Positions 45,280 to 57,800 of a DNA stretch of 64,000 nt are shown in pieces. Position numbers and translations under genes: made by a program. Below the pieces are notes generated by a model. The model was not told the origin of the DNA and did no database searches. It was given only the letters and a program-made list of their open reading frames with translations. Source of the stretch: Desmodesmus armatus (taxonomy: Eukaryota; Chlorophyta; Chlorophyceae; Sphaeropleales; Scenedesmaceae); NCBI GenBank assembly GCA_007449985.2, contig VIIQ02000657.1, forward strand, positions 1 through 64,000. Direction: 5' to 3'. Position 1 is the first letter of the stretch; the number at the start of each line of letters is the position of its first letter.

Positions 45280-46265
45280 GGCTGCTGCACCCAGGCAGTG
45301 ATTCAGCAGGTAGGCACATGATTCAGCAGGTGTGAGTCATAGAATCGTACACAGCATGGTCGTATGAGGTGTGAAGGACCTCATAAATACAGTAGAATGC
45401 CACTAAACATACCTCTGAACAGTGCAGCGTCGCCCTGGCAACTTCCGCGAGACTCCAAGACACTGATCAAGGGGACTGAAGGAACCTTGTAAGATGCTGG
45501 TAGCTGGTAGAGCCCCTTGCTTCACAACAAGTTGCTCTTGAACACTGTTTGTGAGGCAAAGTTGGCTACGACTTTGGCTGCAACGGACAAACATGAGCGG
45601 AACATGACCATGGCTTCATACCGGTGATCATCGCAACATGGAGACTGCAACAGGAAAGTGTCGCATCCGTTCAGCAAAATCAGATTATGATACTCAGTGG
45701 CTGCAAAGGTCTGACAAAGACATACTAGGGCCTTGGGTTGTTCACAACCACCATGTCATGCCTCATCACCGACCTGCCATGCATCATCACGTCTATCAGC
45801 GCTGCCCAACCAGGACCAGTCCAGACTGCTTTATTACCACGCTCAGTTCCCCACACAGGACACACACTCTTGTCTCAGTGCAACAGCAGCAGCAGCACAA
45901 GGACAACACTCAGCTTTCTCATAATCTCATCATCTACTGGGAGCCTCATTGAATTCTTCATTTCACACAGACTGCATGCGGTCTGTGGGCTTGCATGCCC
46001 AGCCCAGCCTCCCAAGGGACTAGCCTCACCTGACACGGCCCCACCCCGCCCCAGCCTCTGCGGCGCCCTCTGGTCCAGGGCAGTGTTAGTCAACCCATGC
46101 GCTACAGTTATGCGCTACAGTAGTTGGAGCAGCCGAAGCATCAGGACCCACAGAACGTTCCTGCCGTAGCAGCAGCAGCACCCTGAGGCTCCCTGCAGGG
46201 GCTCCAGTTGAGGTCACAGCCCCGTCACCACCAGCACCAGCACCTGCTCTGACAGCAACAGCAGG
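45280..46265. promoter_or_regulatory. Divergent intergenic region (promoters of Gln/Ser-rich gene and U-box cyclophilin)
   Basis: About 985 bp between two start codons that point away from each other. No TATA box or motif stands out. Confidence 0.4.
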
Positions 46266-49200
46266 ATGGGGAAGAAACGTGCCCAGAAGGACAGGGGGTA
46301 TATGACAGCCAGCGAGCACGCAGAGTTTGCCGGCTACAAGGATAAGAAGCGCGCGCCCTTCCAGCGCCTGCCCTTCCACTGCTGTGCCATCACCTTCACT
46401 CCCTTTGAAGACCCAGTGTGCACAGATGACGGCACCATCTATGACATAATCAACGTGGTGCCCTACATCAAGAAGCACGGCAAGCACCCAGTGACTGGCA
46501 CGCCCCTGCAGTTGGGAGACCTCATTAGGCTCAACTTCCATAAGAATGCAGGTGGGAACGCGGTTTGGGAATACCTCAGTTGCATCCAGCCATGTCACCT
46601 CAGCAGGACAGTCAAAGAATATTGCATATGTGTGGCGCAATGAGTGTTTATGTGCAGTGCATGTCGTGCTTCTCAAGTGTGTGAACAAGTGCCTGCAGCT
46701 GCATGTTGGGTCCACCAACCAGCAGTAGCAGTGCATCCTGGTACACAGCAAGTGCGGGTTGGCAAGTCGCGTCCCGACGACTTCAAACCTAAGTAGCTGG
46801 CTCTAGCAAGCCCCCGCTTACCCTCCCCTGGTGCTGCCGGGCGTTCCGCACCCTGGTGCTGGCCAAAACACGTGCTGAGCAGCTGAATCCTGTTTGTGCT
46901 GCTTCTGTCCTCTTACCCTTCTCTGCTGCTGCTGCTGCTGCTGCTGCTGGAATATGGCGCTTGCCCCTGATGCTGTTGCAGAGGGTGAGTATGCTTGCCC
47001 CGTGACAGGCAAGGTGTTCACGCCCCACACCCACATCGTGACCATCAAGACCACCGGCAACGTGTACTGCTACGATGCTGTTGACGAGCTCTGCATCAAG
47101 CCCAAGAACTGGAAGGTAGGGAACACATACAGTCAACAGTGTGTGCAGAACGAGGGATGTAGGGAGCATGTACAGTCAGTGTGTCGACAGAGGGAGTACT
47201 TGGTTACATGCAAGCTGTGTGCTGGTCTTGTCGTGTGAGTGGAGGCGCTTGCCAGCTGTCGCCCACTATCGTTGATGAGGCGTATGTCCAGCACAGTTGA
47301 GTTTGCGCCGTGCACAAAGAATGTGGCATGTGCCGAGCTGTGCCTTGTTTCTTTCCTGCCTGCCTATGTTCTTGCCTGCGTGCGTGCCTGCCTGCGTGCC
47401 TGCCTGGCTTTCTGCCTGCAGGACTTATTGACGGACGAGCCCTTCACCCGCAAGGACATCCTGCACCTGCAGGACCCCCTGAACGTGTCGGGCCGCCTCA
47501 TCAGCGAGTTCCACCACGTGCGCTTTGTGAGTACTGGTGCCTAATGGAATTTTTGTTTTAGCTGGGGGTAGGTTCTTTGCTGTCAGCAAGCTCGCTGTGT
47601 GCATGTAGCTCGCTGTGTGCATGCAAGTGCAGGGCAACAGTGTGTACCCCATACATCATGGGTTCGTTCACTCTTTTGATGGGCACTGCTGAACCGCTAC
47701 TGCGACAGAATTCCCAATTTGGCACACTTTGCTAGCATGGCGCCACCCCTGCACCTTGTGTGCTGGCAATGTCTAGGCGTTGTGATGACACTGGTTGCGC
47801 CACATGTCGGAAGGGCGGTATGATCGACAGGGGTTGTTGGATCGCCCCGTGAGCCACTGGCCCCCTTGCGGGTTGTTCGTCTTTGTCGTGCCAACTTCCA
47901 TCTGTGACAGTTGCCAGTTGTGACTGCCGCGTCTTGGCGCTGCAGGATCTGTCTGCTGAGGAGGAGGCAGCAGATGAGGAGAAGCCCAGCAGCTTGCGCA
48001 ACGTCAACCAGGACATGCAGCGAGCACTAGGGGCACTCGGCACACAGGAGGTGGGTGTGTAGACACAGGAAGTGTGTTTGGGCTGGTCGCTGCCGACGTG
48101 AGGGACGTGCTGGCCCTGCAGATGCAAGCGTGCTGAGATGGAGTGGCCTTGTCGGGATGCCTGGTCCTCCTACATATCTGCCGTGCCAACCCGTGCATGT
48201 GTGCTGTTTCTGCAGGCTGCAGATGCTTTCAAGGCTGGTGGCGGCGGCAAGCGTGCTCAGATGAAACAGCTGCTGGCAGAGGCAGCAGTAGCACGCAGGG
48301 CCGCAGGCAGTAAGGCCAGCACCAGCGGCAGGGACGCTGCAGGAGCGGCTGCAGGAGCAGCAGCAGGGCAGAAGTCCAATGGCAGTGCAGCAGCAGCAGC
48401 TGGGGAGAAGGACTGGAGGCTACAGGGGCCTGGGAAGAAGTTCATGCCAGAGTTCAAGCCGGGTGAGCCCTAGTATCACTGACCAGCGTTCAACGCGTCC
48501 TATGCCCTAGCGTCAACCGGTCTAGTCAACCGGGTGAGCACTGCCAGCTGGCCAGCATCACGCAAGCTATGCCCCTGGCAGGGCAGACGGTGTCGCCAGT
48601 GGCGTTTGCCCCTCCGAGGCATAGCACGTGCGATGCCAGCCCCTGTACCCCGACATCCATGTGAAGCCTATCCGGCTTGTGCATTTGCTCAAACTGGACC
48701 TGATCTGGGTGATTGTCACCCAACAGCTGCCCCAATTGTGCTTGGTTCTGAGTCCTTGTGAGACAGCAGTGGCCACTTGCTGAGAGCACTATCTGTTGAC
48801 CTGACTTGTGCTGAGAAACTTTCCACTGGACTGCACTGGACTGTATTGTATGCGCAGGAGCTGTTACGTGGGACACGGATGACTACTCTTCAGCAGCAGC
48901 AACCAAGCAGAAGAAGGCAGCAGAAGCAGCAGCAGCGGCAGCAGCAGGCGGCAAAGCAGGCGCAGCAGCGCTGGCAGCACGGCCCAACCCCAAGGCGTGG
49001 TACGATCAGCACCATGCAAAGTACAAGGAGAGCGCCTTCACGACGGGGGCTACTGCTCGCGCCTTCACTTCTACTGTTGCTGTGGCGGCTACGAAATCGG
49101 AGCGGCAGTTGCAGCGGATGGACAGGAACCCAGCAAAAAGGGTGAGATACATGAACGCATTGTAGTTGCACTCGTACGCACCCTTCCCACCCGACCGCAC

Positions 49201-52200
49201 TCCACCCGTCCCACCCATCTCTGTACCTTGCCTGGGGCGTCTCGCCCGGCTACTTGCAGCTGCACACCTGCTTAGGGGACCTCAACATTGCGCTGCACTG
49301 CACATGGCTTGCATTTGCCCATGTACAAGCAGACACAAGCTTCTGTCCTTGACTTGCACGTCACCAGAACATGCTGCATGTGTGTGCGGCCCCCCCCCCC
49401 CCTCCGGTTGCTCATTGTCCGTCAGCCTAGTTGCGGCTGCACACCTGCCTAGGTGACCTCAACATCGCGCTGCACTGCACATGCCTTGCATTTACCCATC
49501 TACAAGCAAACACAAGCTTATTTTCTCGACTTGCTTGTCACCAGGAACATGCTGCATGTGTGTGTTGCCTCCCCACCCCCCTCACCCCACCCACCCACCC
49601 ACCCACCCACCCCTCGTTGCCCGCAGCCTACTTGCGGCTGCACACCAGCCTAGGTGACCTGAACATCAAGCTGCACTGTACTGTATATAACTGCATCTGT
49701 CCATGTGTAGAACGTCAAGTCCAGAAAAAAGATGCTGCATGTGTGCCTTACGATTGCACCCACACTCACTTCCTCACTGCCCCGCAGCCTACTTGCGGTT
49801 GCACACCAACCTAGGTGACCTCAACATAGAGCTGCACTGTATATGCCGTGAATCTGTGCGGATGTGTGATGTACGAAACCCCCCCTCCCCCCGTGGCTCA
49901 ATTGCACAAAGGATGCTGCATGTGTGCCTTACAATTGCACCATTGCTCGCCCCCTCATTGTCCCGCAGCCTACTTGCGGCTTCACACAAGCCTAGGTGAC
50001 CTCAACATCGAGCTGCACTGTACTGCATATGCCTTGCATCTGTCCATGTGTAGTACCCCCCCCCCCCCCCGCCCAATGTGCTCACTCCCAGACCAGATGC
50101 TGCATGTGTGCCTTACAATTGCACCCTCACTCGCCCCCCTCCTCGCCCTCGCAGCCTACTTGCGGCTTCACACCAGCCTAGGTGACCTCAACATCGAGCT
50201 GCACTGCGACCTGGCGCCGCGGACGTGTGAAAACTTCCTGGGGCTGTGTGAGATGGGGTACTACAACGGCACCATCTTCCACAGAAGCATCAAGAACTTC
50301 ATGATACAGGTTGGTGGGGGCCCTGCAGCAGGCTGTGGGTGTTGATGGAGGCCTGTGACCTGCAGTGTGTTGCACTAGCAGCATTAGCAATCGTGGCATC
50401 AGTGCCGGCTGCTGCAGCTTGCCATTCTACTCACGATGCACATGTGCAGACTAGTCACGATGCACCTGCATGTGCATCGGTTTCCAGCCACGCTGCAGCT
50501 GTTGCTCTGGCTTTGCCACACACCTATTGTAGACGCTGCTAAGCACTGAGCTGTGTAGCTGAGTGCAAAATGCGTGCTGAACGTCCTGCGTGCGTGCAAC
50601 CAGGGTGGCGAATCTAAATGGTGCAGCTTGTGTCCGCAGCAGCTAACACCAGATTTTGCAGCAATTGAAAACTGTGTGCTGGCTGTTGTGTGTGTTTGTG
50701 ACCAGGGTGGCGACCCCACAGGCACCGGCATGGGTGGCGAGAGCATCTATGGCCCAACGTTCAAGGATGAGATTGACAGGTAAGGCTTGCTGAGAACACC
50801 CAGTGGCTGCAAAAGCTGCGCTGGGCACCTGCGCATAGTATTTGTGCTACAGCCGCCAAAAAGTGAATCTGACGTTGGTTGCCACATCTGGGTCTGATAC
50901 CATTCTGGATCCTGGACCCTGGATTCTGGATCTCCTTTACATCAGTCTGGAGTTGCACATCTTGCAAAGCTTTGCCGCATCATCAAGGTTCGAACGTGGT
51001 ATCATATCCATGTTCGAGGTTGCATCACGCTGCTGTCAGTGTCCTCCCTTGTGTGTTTCTAACACAGTATCAACCTCAAGAAGAGAATGGTGTCCTGCAT
51101 GTTTGCATGTGCCTCGCAGCCGGCTACTGCACAGTGGGCGCGGGGTGCTTTCGATGGCCAACAGCGGCCCCAGTACCAACGGCAGTCAGTTCTTCATCAT
51201 GTACAAGTCGGCAGCGCACCTCAACTACAAGCACAGCGTGTTTGGGCGCGTGGTTGGAGGCATGGAGGTGCTCAGCCTTATGGAGAAGGTGCCCACAGAT
51301 GATGAGGACAGGCCCCTGCAGGTGTGGTGGGGTTCTTCGTGTGGCCTGGAAACCAGAAATTGTAGGGCGTGTCTGTGGAAAACCCGAATCCGTATTGATG
51401 GCAACTGCTGCGGAGGGATTGCTGAAGCTGCCGTGTACAGGTGTTTTTGCATGCCGTGTACAGGTGGTTTTGCATAAGTAGGCCCTCTGGGCACCCCCAT
51501 GAGCCCGAGGCTCGCTGGCTAGTGCCGAGGTTGGGACCCTGTCCCCAATTACTGTACTGTACTGCATACTTTGCCCTCTCGTCGTTGGTTGACTTGCATC
51601 GCAGTGTGCAGTGCCGCCAGGAGTTAGAAACAGCCGTGTGCAGTGCAGAGCTTTGCACACTGCATCTCACACCCTGTTGCGGTGGGTAACAGGGGGCCAT
51701 GCCGTGTGACTGCCGTGTAACTGTCCAGTGTGTACTCAACCCTGTGGTTTGTCATGTGACGCTGCTGTGTTGCGCTTGCAGGAGATCAAGATCACCGGTG
51801 CTGACATCTTTGTGAATCCTTTCCAGGAGATGGAGGAGGAGGAGAAAGAGAAAGAAGCAGCAGCAGCCAAGAAGGTGGGCCAGTCTGCCTGCCTGCGTTC
51901 CATGACCTGTAGTAATGGGTAGACCCTACACTTGCAAGTCCACAGTTGCAGCTGTAGGCGTTGGTGCGCTTTGTACACGTTGCCACTGCTTGAGTTTGCA
52001 GTAAGAGCGAGCAGCGCTGTTAGGACTTTGAACGAACCCCAGGGGGCTGCTCACACTGTGGCCTGTGACTGCGCACATGTGATAGTGGCTGCTCACACTG
52101 TGTGACTGTCACCGCCTACGTTTGTTGCCTGCTGCTACAGGCCGACGCAGGCAACCCAGAAGACCCAGACAACCTTCGCAGCAGCTGGTTTTCAAACCCA

Positions 52201-52404
52201 GGTGCTTCCGCAACTGCGGCACCTGTACGGTCTGGGGTTGGCAAGTACATTGCAGGACCTACGTTGGATGCACCCTTGGGCAACAAGTCAGCAGCAGCGG
52301 CAGCAGGGGTGGTGGCAGCAGCGGCGGCGGCAGAGCCTGCTGTCAAGAAGCAGAGAGTGGCAGCAGCAAAGCAGCAGCCGATGGCCAACTTTGATGCCTG
52401 GTGA
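46266..52404 (+). CDS. PPIL2: U-box/cyclophilin-type peptidyl-prolyl isomerase (PPIL2/CYP65 family)
   Basis: Eleven exons: 46266-46551, 46982-47115, 47422-47526, 47946-48050, 48216-48462, 48858-49141, 50155-50309, 50706-50779, 51120-51321, 51782-51874 and 52141-52404; about 650 residues. Start [22 protein letters not shown]-box follows ([20 protein letters not shown], then [14 protein letters not shown]), expected to recruit an E2 for ubiquitin transfer. The cyclophilin domain has [20 protein letters not shown] (catalytic Arg), [31 protein letters not shown] and [12 protein letters not shown]. As in other PPIL2 proteins the cyclosporin-binding Trp is absent (HLNYKH). The C terminus (GVGKYI...NFDAW) fits the family. 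PPIL2 acts in the nucleus with spliceosomal complexes. All exon phases agree except the 49141/50155 junction, which is one base out. That intron contains five partial copies of the following exon. Confidence 0.93.
49236..50154 (+). repeat. Five partial exon-7 copies preceding the true cyclophilin exon
   Basis: The intron end plus the first 15 or so codons of exon 7 ([17 protein letters not shown]) is repeated at 49251, 49428, 49629, 49790 and 49971 before the true exon (50157). Spacings are 160-200 bp. Copies 3-5 keep a CCGCAG|CCTAC acceptor; copies 1 and 2 have changes there (copy 1 has CAG within the coding part). The shared intron part includes CCATGTGTAG, ATGCTGCATGTGTG and ACAATTGCACC. 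Similarity stops where exon 7 continues with DLAPRTC. Confidence 0.92.
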
Positions 52405-52675
52405 TCAGCATGCTTCGTGTTGGATTGCACTGTTGGTGCTGTTGACGAGATGGTTGAATGTTGCACAAGTGCAGGGTTTTTGCATGGGTTTGCGTTGCAT
52501 GCTGCAGAAGCATGCTGGTGTGCACCCCAACCCGCAGTGTGTAGTGCAGGCTGAGCCTCCTATCCGCCCTGTGTGTTGGCCTGTGGGCTGATGATGATGC
52601 CTGGTTTTCGTTGCTTGGCTAGCATCACCGCTGTCTGCATTGACACCAGACGCAGCTAAACCGTTGTGTTGTTCC

Positions 52676-52680
52676 TGTAA
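52676..52680 (+). promoter_or_regulatory. Candidate TGTAA polyadenylation signal of the U-box cyclophilin gene
   Basis: TGTAA about 270 nt after the stop and 129 bp before the next gene's ATG. Fits the chlorophyte signal, but it is only a pentamer. Confidence 0.35.
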
Positions 52681-52808
52681 TCAACAACCAGGCTGTCATT
52701 TTGGCCGCTTGAATTCCTGCCGTCCGATGCACTGTTTCCGCAAAAGCGGAAGCTTTCAAGTCTGTATATATTTCAGTCAGTTAAATAGTTCGTTTTTGGC
52801 TGCCACGC

Positions 52809-54803
52809 ATGCGGTGTACAAGGAAGATGCGAGGCAAGCATGTTTCTTGGGGCGTGCTGGCCTTATGTCTGGTGCAAGCAGCTCTAGCAAAAGCTCCTGC
52901 TTCTGGAGCAACCGGTAAGGACTTTCTCACAGCCTCGTGGCTTCTTGCCCATCGCTGGCATAGACGGGCACTACGCCCTCTAGCACTACGCAGCGTACTG
53001 CAGCATGTAAAGGACCGCACACATGAATAATGAAATGATTATTGCAATCACATAAGACGGTGCACGCTCAACTTGCAGGGCGGGCATGACATACGCACCC
53101 AACACCAGAGGTGCCAAGTGTGCACACTTGTCACTTTGCAAGAAGCCATGGCAACTGTCTGAATTCTGTTGCAGGTGCTGCAGAATGGTCACCACAGGAG
53201 TGGGCATGCTCTCCACCCAACACCAAGAACATCTACTGCCCGAAGTATCTGCAGGGCGACAGCAGGTGCACTGCAGAGTTCTGCCCAGCTGAGGCTGGCT
53301 GTGCAACCCAGGACTGTCACCCCTTCCAGGGCAACATCAAAGCCAACAAGATGATCGCAACAGACGCATATGCAGTCAAGGGCGAAAAGTGCATCAGGCA
53401 GTCGTTCAGCCTAGCAGAGTGCTGCAGTCTGTGCAAGAGCACGAAGAACTGCAACGCATGGAGCTACTGTAACGAGCCAGAGGGATGCGGTACAACCTGC
53501 GATGTTGCAAAGCATGCCTTTAGCTGGTACAGCTTGCCCCAGCCATGGAATGATGTTGATCCGGCTGATCACCCCTTCAGGCTCAACCCTGCGCATGCCT
53601 GCACAGCGTTTGGAGGGTTCCCTTACGGGACCTGCAGCTTGAAGATGATTGACAGTGACAAGCTGGCCAAGCCAACAGTGCAGCCAGGTGAGGGTGATTG
53701 TTGGTTCTAAGGGAACTGCTTTGGTCACACTTATGTTTTGCTTTGGTCCCACTTATGTTTTGAGGGTGCTGTTGAATAGGGAACAGCAGCAGTAGGGCAG
53801 TGCTGTGGTGGTGCTGTAAGGGTGGTGTTTGGGGCTGGTGGGTAGTCAAGGGGTACTTAGGGGTAGTAGAGGAGTAGCAGGGGGTAGGTGGATGGGAGTG
53901 GTAGGGGGCTAGTAGCGGGTAGTAAGGGCTAGTACGGGGGTTGCAGCGGGAAGAAAGGGGTAGTAGGAGGGTAGCAAGCAGTGTGTGTGAGGGTAGGGTA
54001 CCTCAACCCATGCAATGCCATTTCTCGGGGGCGCCCAGTATCCCACGCGCAGCCTGCTGTGAGCCATCAGACGGCACCATGTGTGCTTTTTGGGAGGTCG
54101 CAATATCAGAGGCTCACGCAGTGTGACGAGCTGCTATGTGTGTGGAGTGCTACAAGTTCCCTGCTGCGCCATCTAGAACTTATTGACACAGTAGATCTTT
54201 GACCAGCCTTTGACATGTTGTGTGCATGCAGGCAACCAGACTGGCTGGGTCTCTGGCGTCATCTCCCCTGGATCAGGTTGGTGGATGACTGTACCTGCAG
54301 CGCAGCAGCTGCCATGCAACAGAGAGTTCCTGGTTTCTGTATGAAGCCTGACTCCTCACCGGCAGCAAGTACGCACAGCCAACAGACACACCTTGTACAT
54401 TGCAATTTCAGAGCGCACTTATGTGCCCAACATCACCTCAACAGTTGCTGCCAAGGTGCATTCCTTGCAGCGTAATGCAGCAACACATTACTTCAGAGCA
54501 TGTGTGACAACACCCCCCCCTGCAACTTGTATGCCGCCCGCAGCTCTGGCGATCGACCCTGTCGCGTTCGTCCTAGAGACAGACGGGAGCGCAAAGCGTC
54601 CCATCAACACGGACATGCTCGGCGGCCTCATGGAGGAAGACGAAAGGAAGTCGGCAGCAGCAGAAGCTGAGGAGGTGTTCGTTCCCGTGAACTCGCCAAA
54701 ATACAAGAACGCGGCAGGTGGCATCAGCAGCAGCAGCTGGCTGCTGGCAGTGCTCAGCTGCTGTGTGGCTGCTGCTCTTGCTGCTGGCAGCAGCGCAGTG
54801 TGA
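52809..54803 (+). CDS. Secreted Cys-rich PAN/apple-like protein, candidate GPI-anchored
   Basis: Exons 52809-52914, 53175-53687, 54232-54338 and 54366-54803 splice in phase to 387 residues. An inner Met at 52827 would give MRGKHVSWGVLALCLVQAAL; either start leaves a clear signal peptide. The extracellular part has many Cys. Exon 2 includes CIRQSFSLAECCSLCKST followed by CNAWSYC, the spacing of PAN/apple modules, which bind proteins or glycans. Exons 3-4 encode Trp-containing QTGWVSGVISPGSGWW and ERTYVPNITSTVAAK (N-glycosylation site). The C terminus is small residues (NAAGG) and then a hydrophobic run ending at the stop (SSSWLLAVLSCCVAAALAA), the layout of a GPI-attachment signal. A small intron within exon 4 (from about 54457 to 54540) is possible, but the frame is open without it. 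Probably a cell-surface or wall protein. Confidence 0.8.
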
Positions 54804-57800
54804 TGATTGTCATGCATGCAGTCTAAGGTTTGCAGCAGCGGTTGCCAACCGCATTACACATGGCTTTGCAATGCTGTGCCGCACAGCACATGCACCCGAC
54901 ACCGCTACAGCCCTGCTGGCTATGGTCACGAGCGTTTTATGTGCAGGAGCTGTTGCCAACCGCATTCTACAGTTCAATGCATGGCCTGTGCAATGCTGCG
55001 TGGCGCAGACGTTGCTGCAGGCAGGGGTCACATGACTTTTGTGACCTAGCGTGCATTGACATGGCGGAAGAGACAGAAGGCAGCCGCTGCGGGAGCCTTG
55101 CAAAGATCAGCCTGCATCATCAAGTCTCAATGCATGTGGCTGTCAGTCGGTGTGATCTAGGTAGGGTTTACAGTAGGTAGTTGCAGTGCAACTGATGCTT
55201 GAAAGCGATGTGTTATTGCCTTGAGCTGCTGTGAAGCAGCTGAAAGTGCACCATGGTGCTTGTGGGGTGATTGCAACGTTGATTGCAGCATGCTGGGCAG
55301 CTGCCAGTTGATTGTGGAGGAGGCATTTGCATCGATGTGTGCTGGTGCTTCTGTAGCAGATGGGTTGCTTTTGTCTTGTGAGGTGTGCGGTGCAACTGCC
55401 TGTATGCTACATGCAAGTGTGCAGGCGCCAAATGGTATGCTGGCAGGGGGTGATCTGCTGGTGTTGAGTGTTCATGAGTCCAGGCCTCGAGTTTGATTTT
55501 GGAATGATACGCCGCTCATGCATCTCTGATTGAGAGCCACAAAACGCTTGCTTACGGAGTGGCAATACACTTCATGATGTCATAGGTGTAGTGACCCATG
55601 ACGGCACTAGATGTGTCTGTTGGCGACTTTGTGGGTTGTACAGGTGTTCAGGGTTGGGTGCACAGCTCACAGCACTGCACAGCGCGCTTCAGAGTGCTAC
55701 GTTCTTTTATCACAGCCGGAAGCTGGCACATCCACTGATCTTGAAGCATGGTGCCTGCCAAGCTGTTGGATCACCCAACTTGGGTGTTGATCGCCATGCT
55801 TCACCCATGGTCACACATATTGGTGCTGGTCACACTGACAACCTTTCCACTGTGCTGATCGCACTGACAGCTGTGCAACTTCCACTTGTGCTGACTCACC
55901 ATTTCGGGAATGCATGTATGATGTTGGTGCTTTGTAGTAAGATCCGATCTGAGAGGCTGAAGCTGCCGTGTCTGTCAACGAAAAGAAGTGGTTAGTGATG
56001 CATGTGCATGTGCAGCTGAAGCTAGACGAGCTTTGGGGCCCCCCAAACCCTTGGCTCATTGTGACATGAAAGTGTCTGGCCAGTTGCTGCCCTTCTGCTG
56101 GGCTGGATATTGGTGCTACAGCATCTGCAGTGAGCTGCTGTTGCTTTTGGATTCAACCCAACAACCTTTGTTGGTGTGCAGTGAAGGTTTGCAAACTCCA
56201 ATTTGGAGTGAGGTTTGTGGGCTGTTTCGCCTTTCATGGGGCGGCAGTGCTTCTGTGTCACTCCAAGTGAGCGGGCCAGTATGCGTCTCGACAAATACTG
56301 TCGTCATTGTGGACATGTGACGCTACAAACTTTCAAAAGGATGGCTGGAAACTGCTGGCTTAGGACTGCTGGTAACTGCTGGCAAGCTGTCAACACTGTT
56401 CTGAGAGACGACATGCTACAAAGTCTGAGACGTTACCCTGCCAGATCTTGACAAGCGCACGGCAGTGCCCAACCTGTAATCTTACACTTGCCAACCCTCT
56501 TAATTCGTCAGCTCTTGACCCAGATACCTGTGTGCAAAGCTGATCGTCGCACACTGGAAATGCTGCTGATAACACACTCAAGTTGCCCGCTCCCTTACTG
56601 CACCAGGGAATATGCGCCCACCGCATCTGTGCAAGTCACACTGTGTCACAGGCAGCGGTTGCCTGTGTGTAATGCCAGTTGTATCACGCTGCAGGTTTGC
56701 CAATCCAACCCACGTGACCACCGCCCTCTGGCAGGGGGCTTTGGTCACCCAGGGGGATGTCCTTTCAAATGTATTTTCGCCGGCTGGCGCCACACACACG
56801 ACCATCGGCCAGGTGGGCTCAAAACCTATGGGGAGCCACCAAAACCTGAACATTGAGCTGCACCCATATTCCGGGAGGTGCCCAGCAATATGCCAACATA
56901 GCATGGGACTTGGCTCCCTTGCTATGTCCATCATCCCTTTTCCCTGACAGCCCATTTGTGCAGCAGAAGGCCTCCATGGTGGTTCAGCAACACAACCGGG
57001 TTGCACGGTGTCACACGATGGCCTCCAGGGGCCTAGAGCAGCACTTGACGTAAACACTGCAACGTGCCACATTAGGCATACCACAAGAACAACAGCGGCC
57101 TGCCAGGCAAATCATTCAACGCGCAATCAGTCATGCAGCATGCACTGCAACACGAATCATACATCAGCACACTTTGCCTTCCTGACACCCATTCTATCAA
57201 GACCAAACTCAGTTCCAGCAATGCAACAAGGGTCATGCTTTCCACAACACCCATGCATCGTGACACAGATCTGCATCGCAGTACAGATCTGCATCGTGAT
57301 ACAGATATCTGGCTCTACACCCAGCATGTCACAGCGAAGTGCTCTGCAGTGCCCAACACTCGACATCAGCATGAAAGCGGCCTGACCTAAGCAGAGCGCA
57401 GCAGAGCATGGAGCGGGTGCGGCAGCAAGCCTAGTGCAGCCAAAACGCGAGACGCCACTAGTCAAGCAGTCACAGCCTCAGGCTGTGCTGCCCCGCAGGA
57501 TCAACATGCATTCATTTCCAGTCCTTTTGCACTTTCGGCCACATCTTGAGCACAGCATGCCCCACCACAGGCTTTGCTGGACCATTGGAAAGGGTGGGAG
57601 CCCAACAGCTGCATGAGGCCCAACAGATGCATTTGAACAGATGCATTTGGCACTCTATGCTCACCACACCATCATGTGACGATCACCCACACATGTGTGG
57701 CACATATTCAACACGGCAAACACCGTGAGGAGTTGCAAGCAGCAGCTTGGCCCCATGCTGTGTTCAATGCACACTTTCATATGGTACTGTGCTTTGCAAC

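Noticed and set aside
46086..46751. 221-codon frame on the minus strand
   Set aside because: Shadow of the first U-box cyclophilin exon on the plus strand, which matches a known family.
56580..57100. Open stretches on both strands, including NLNIELHPYSG on plus
   Set aside because: The brief likeness to the cyclophilin LNIELH motif is too short. No second motif or splice pattern supports a gene.
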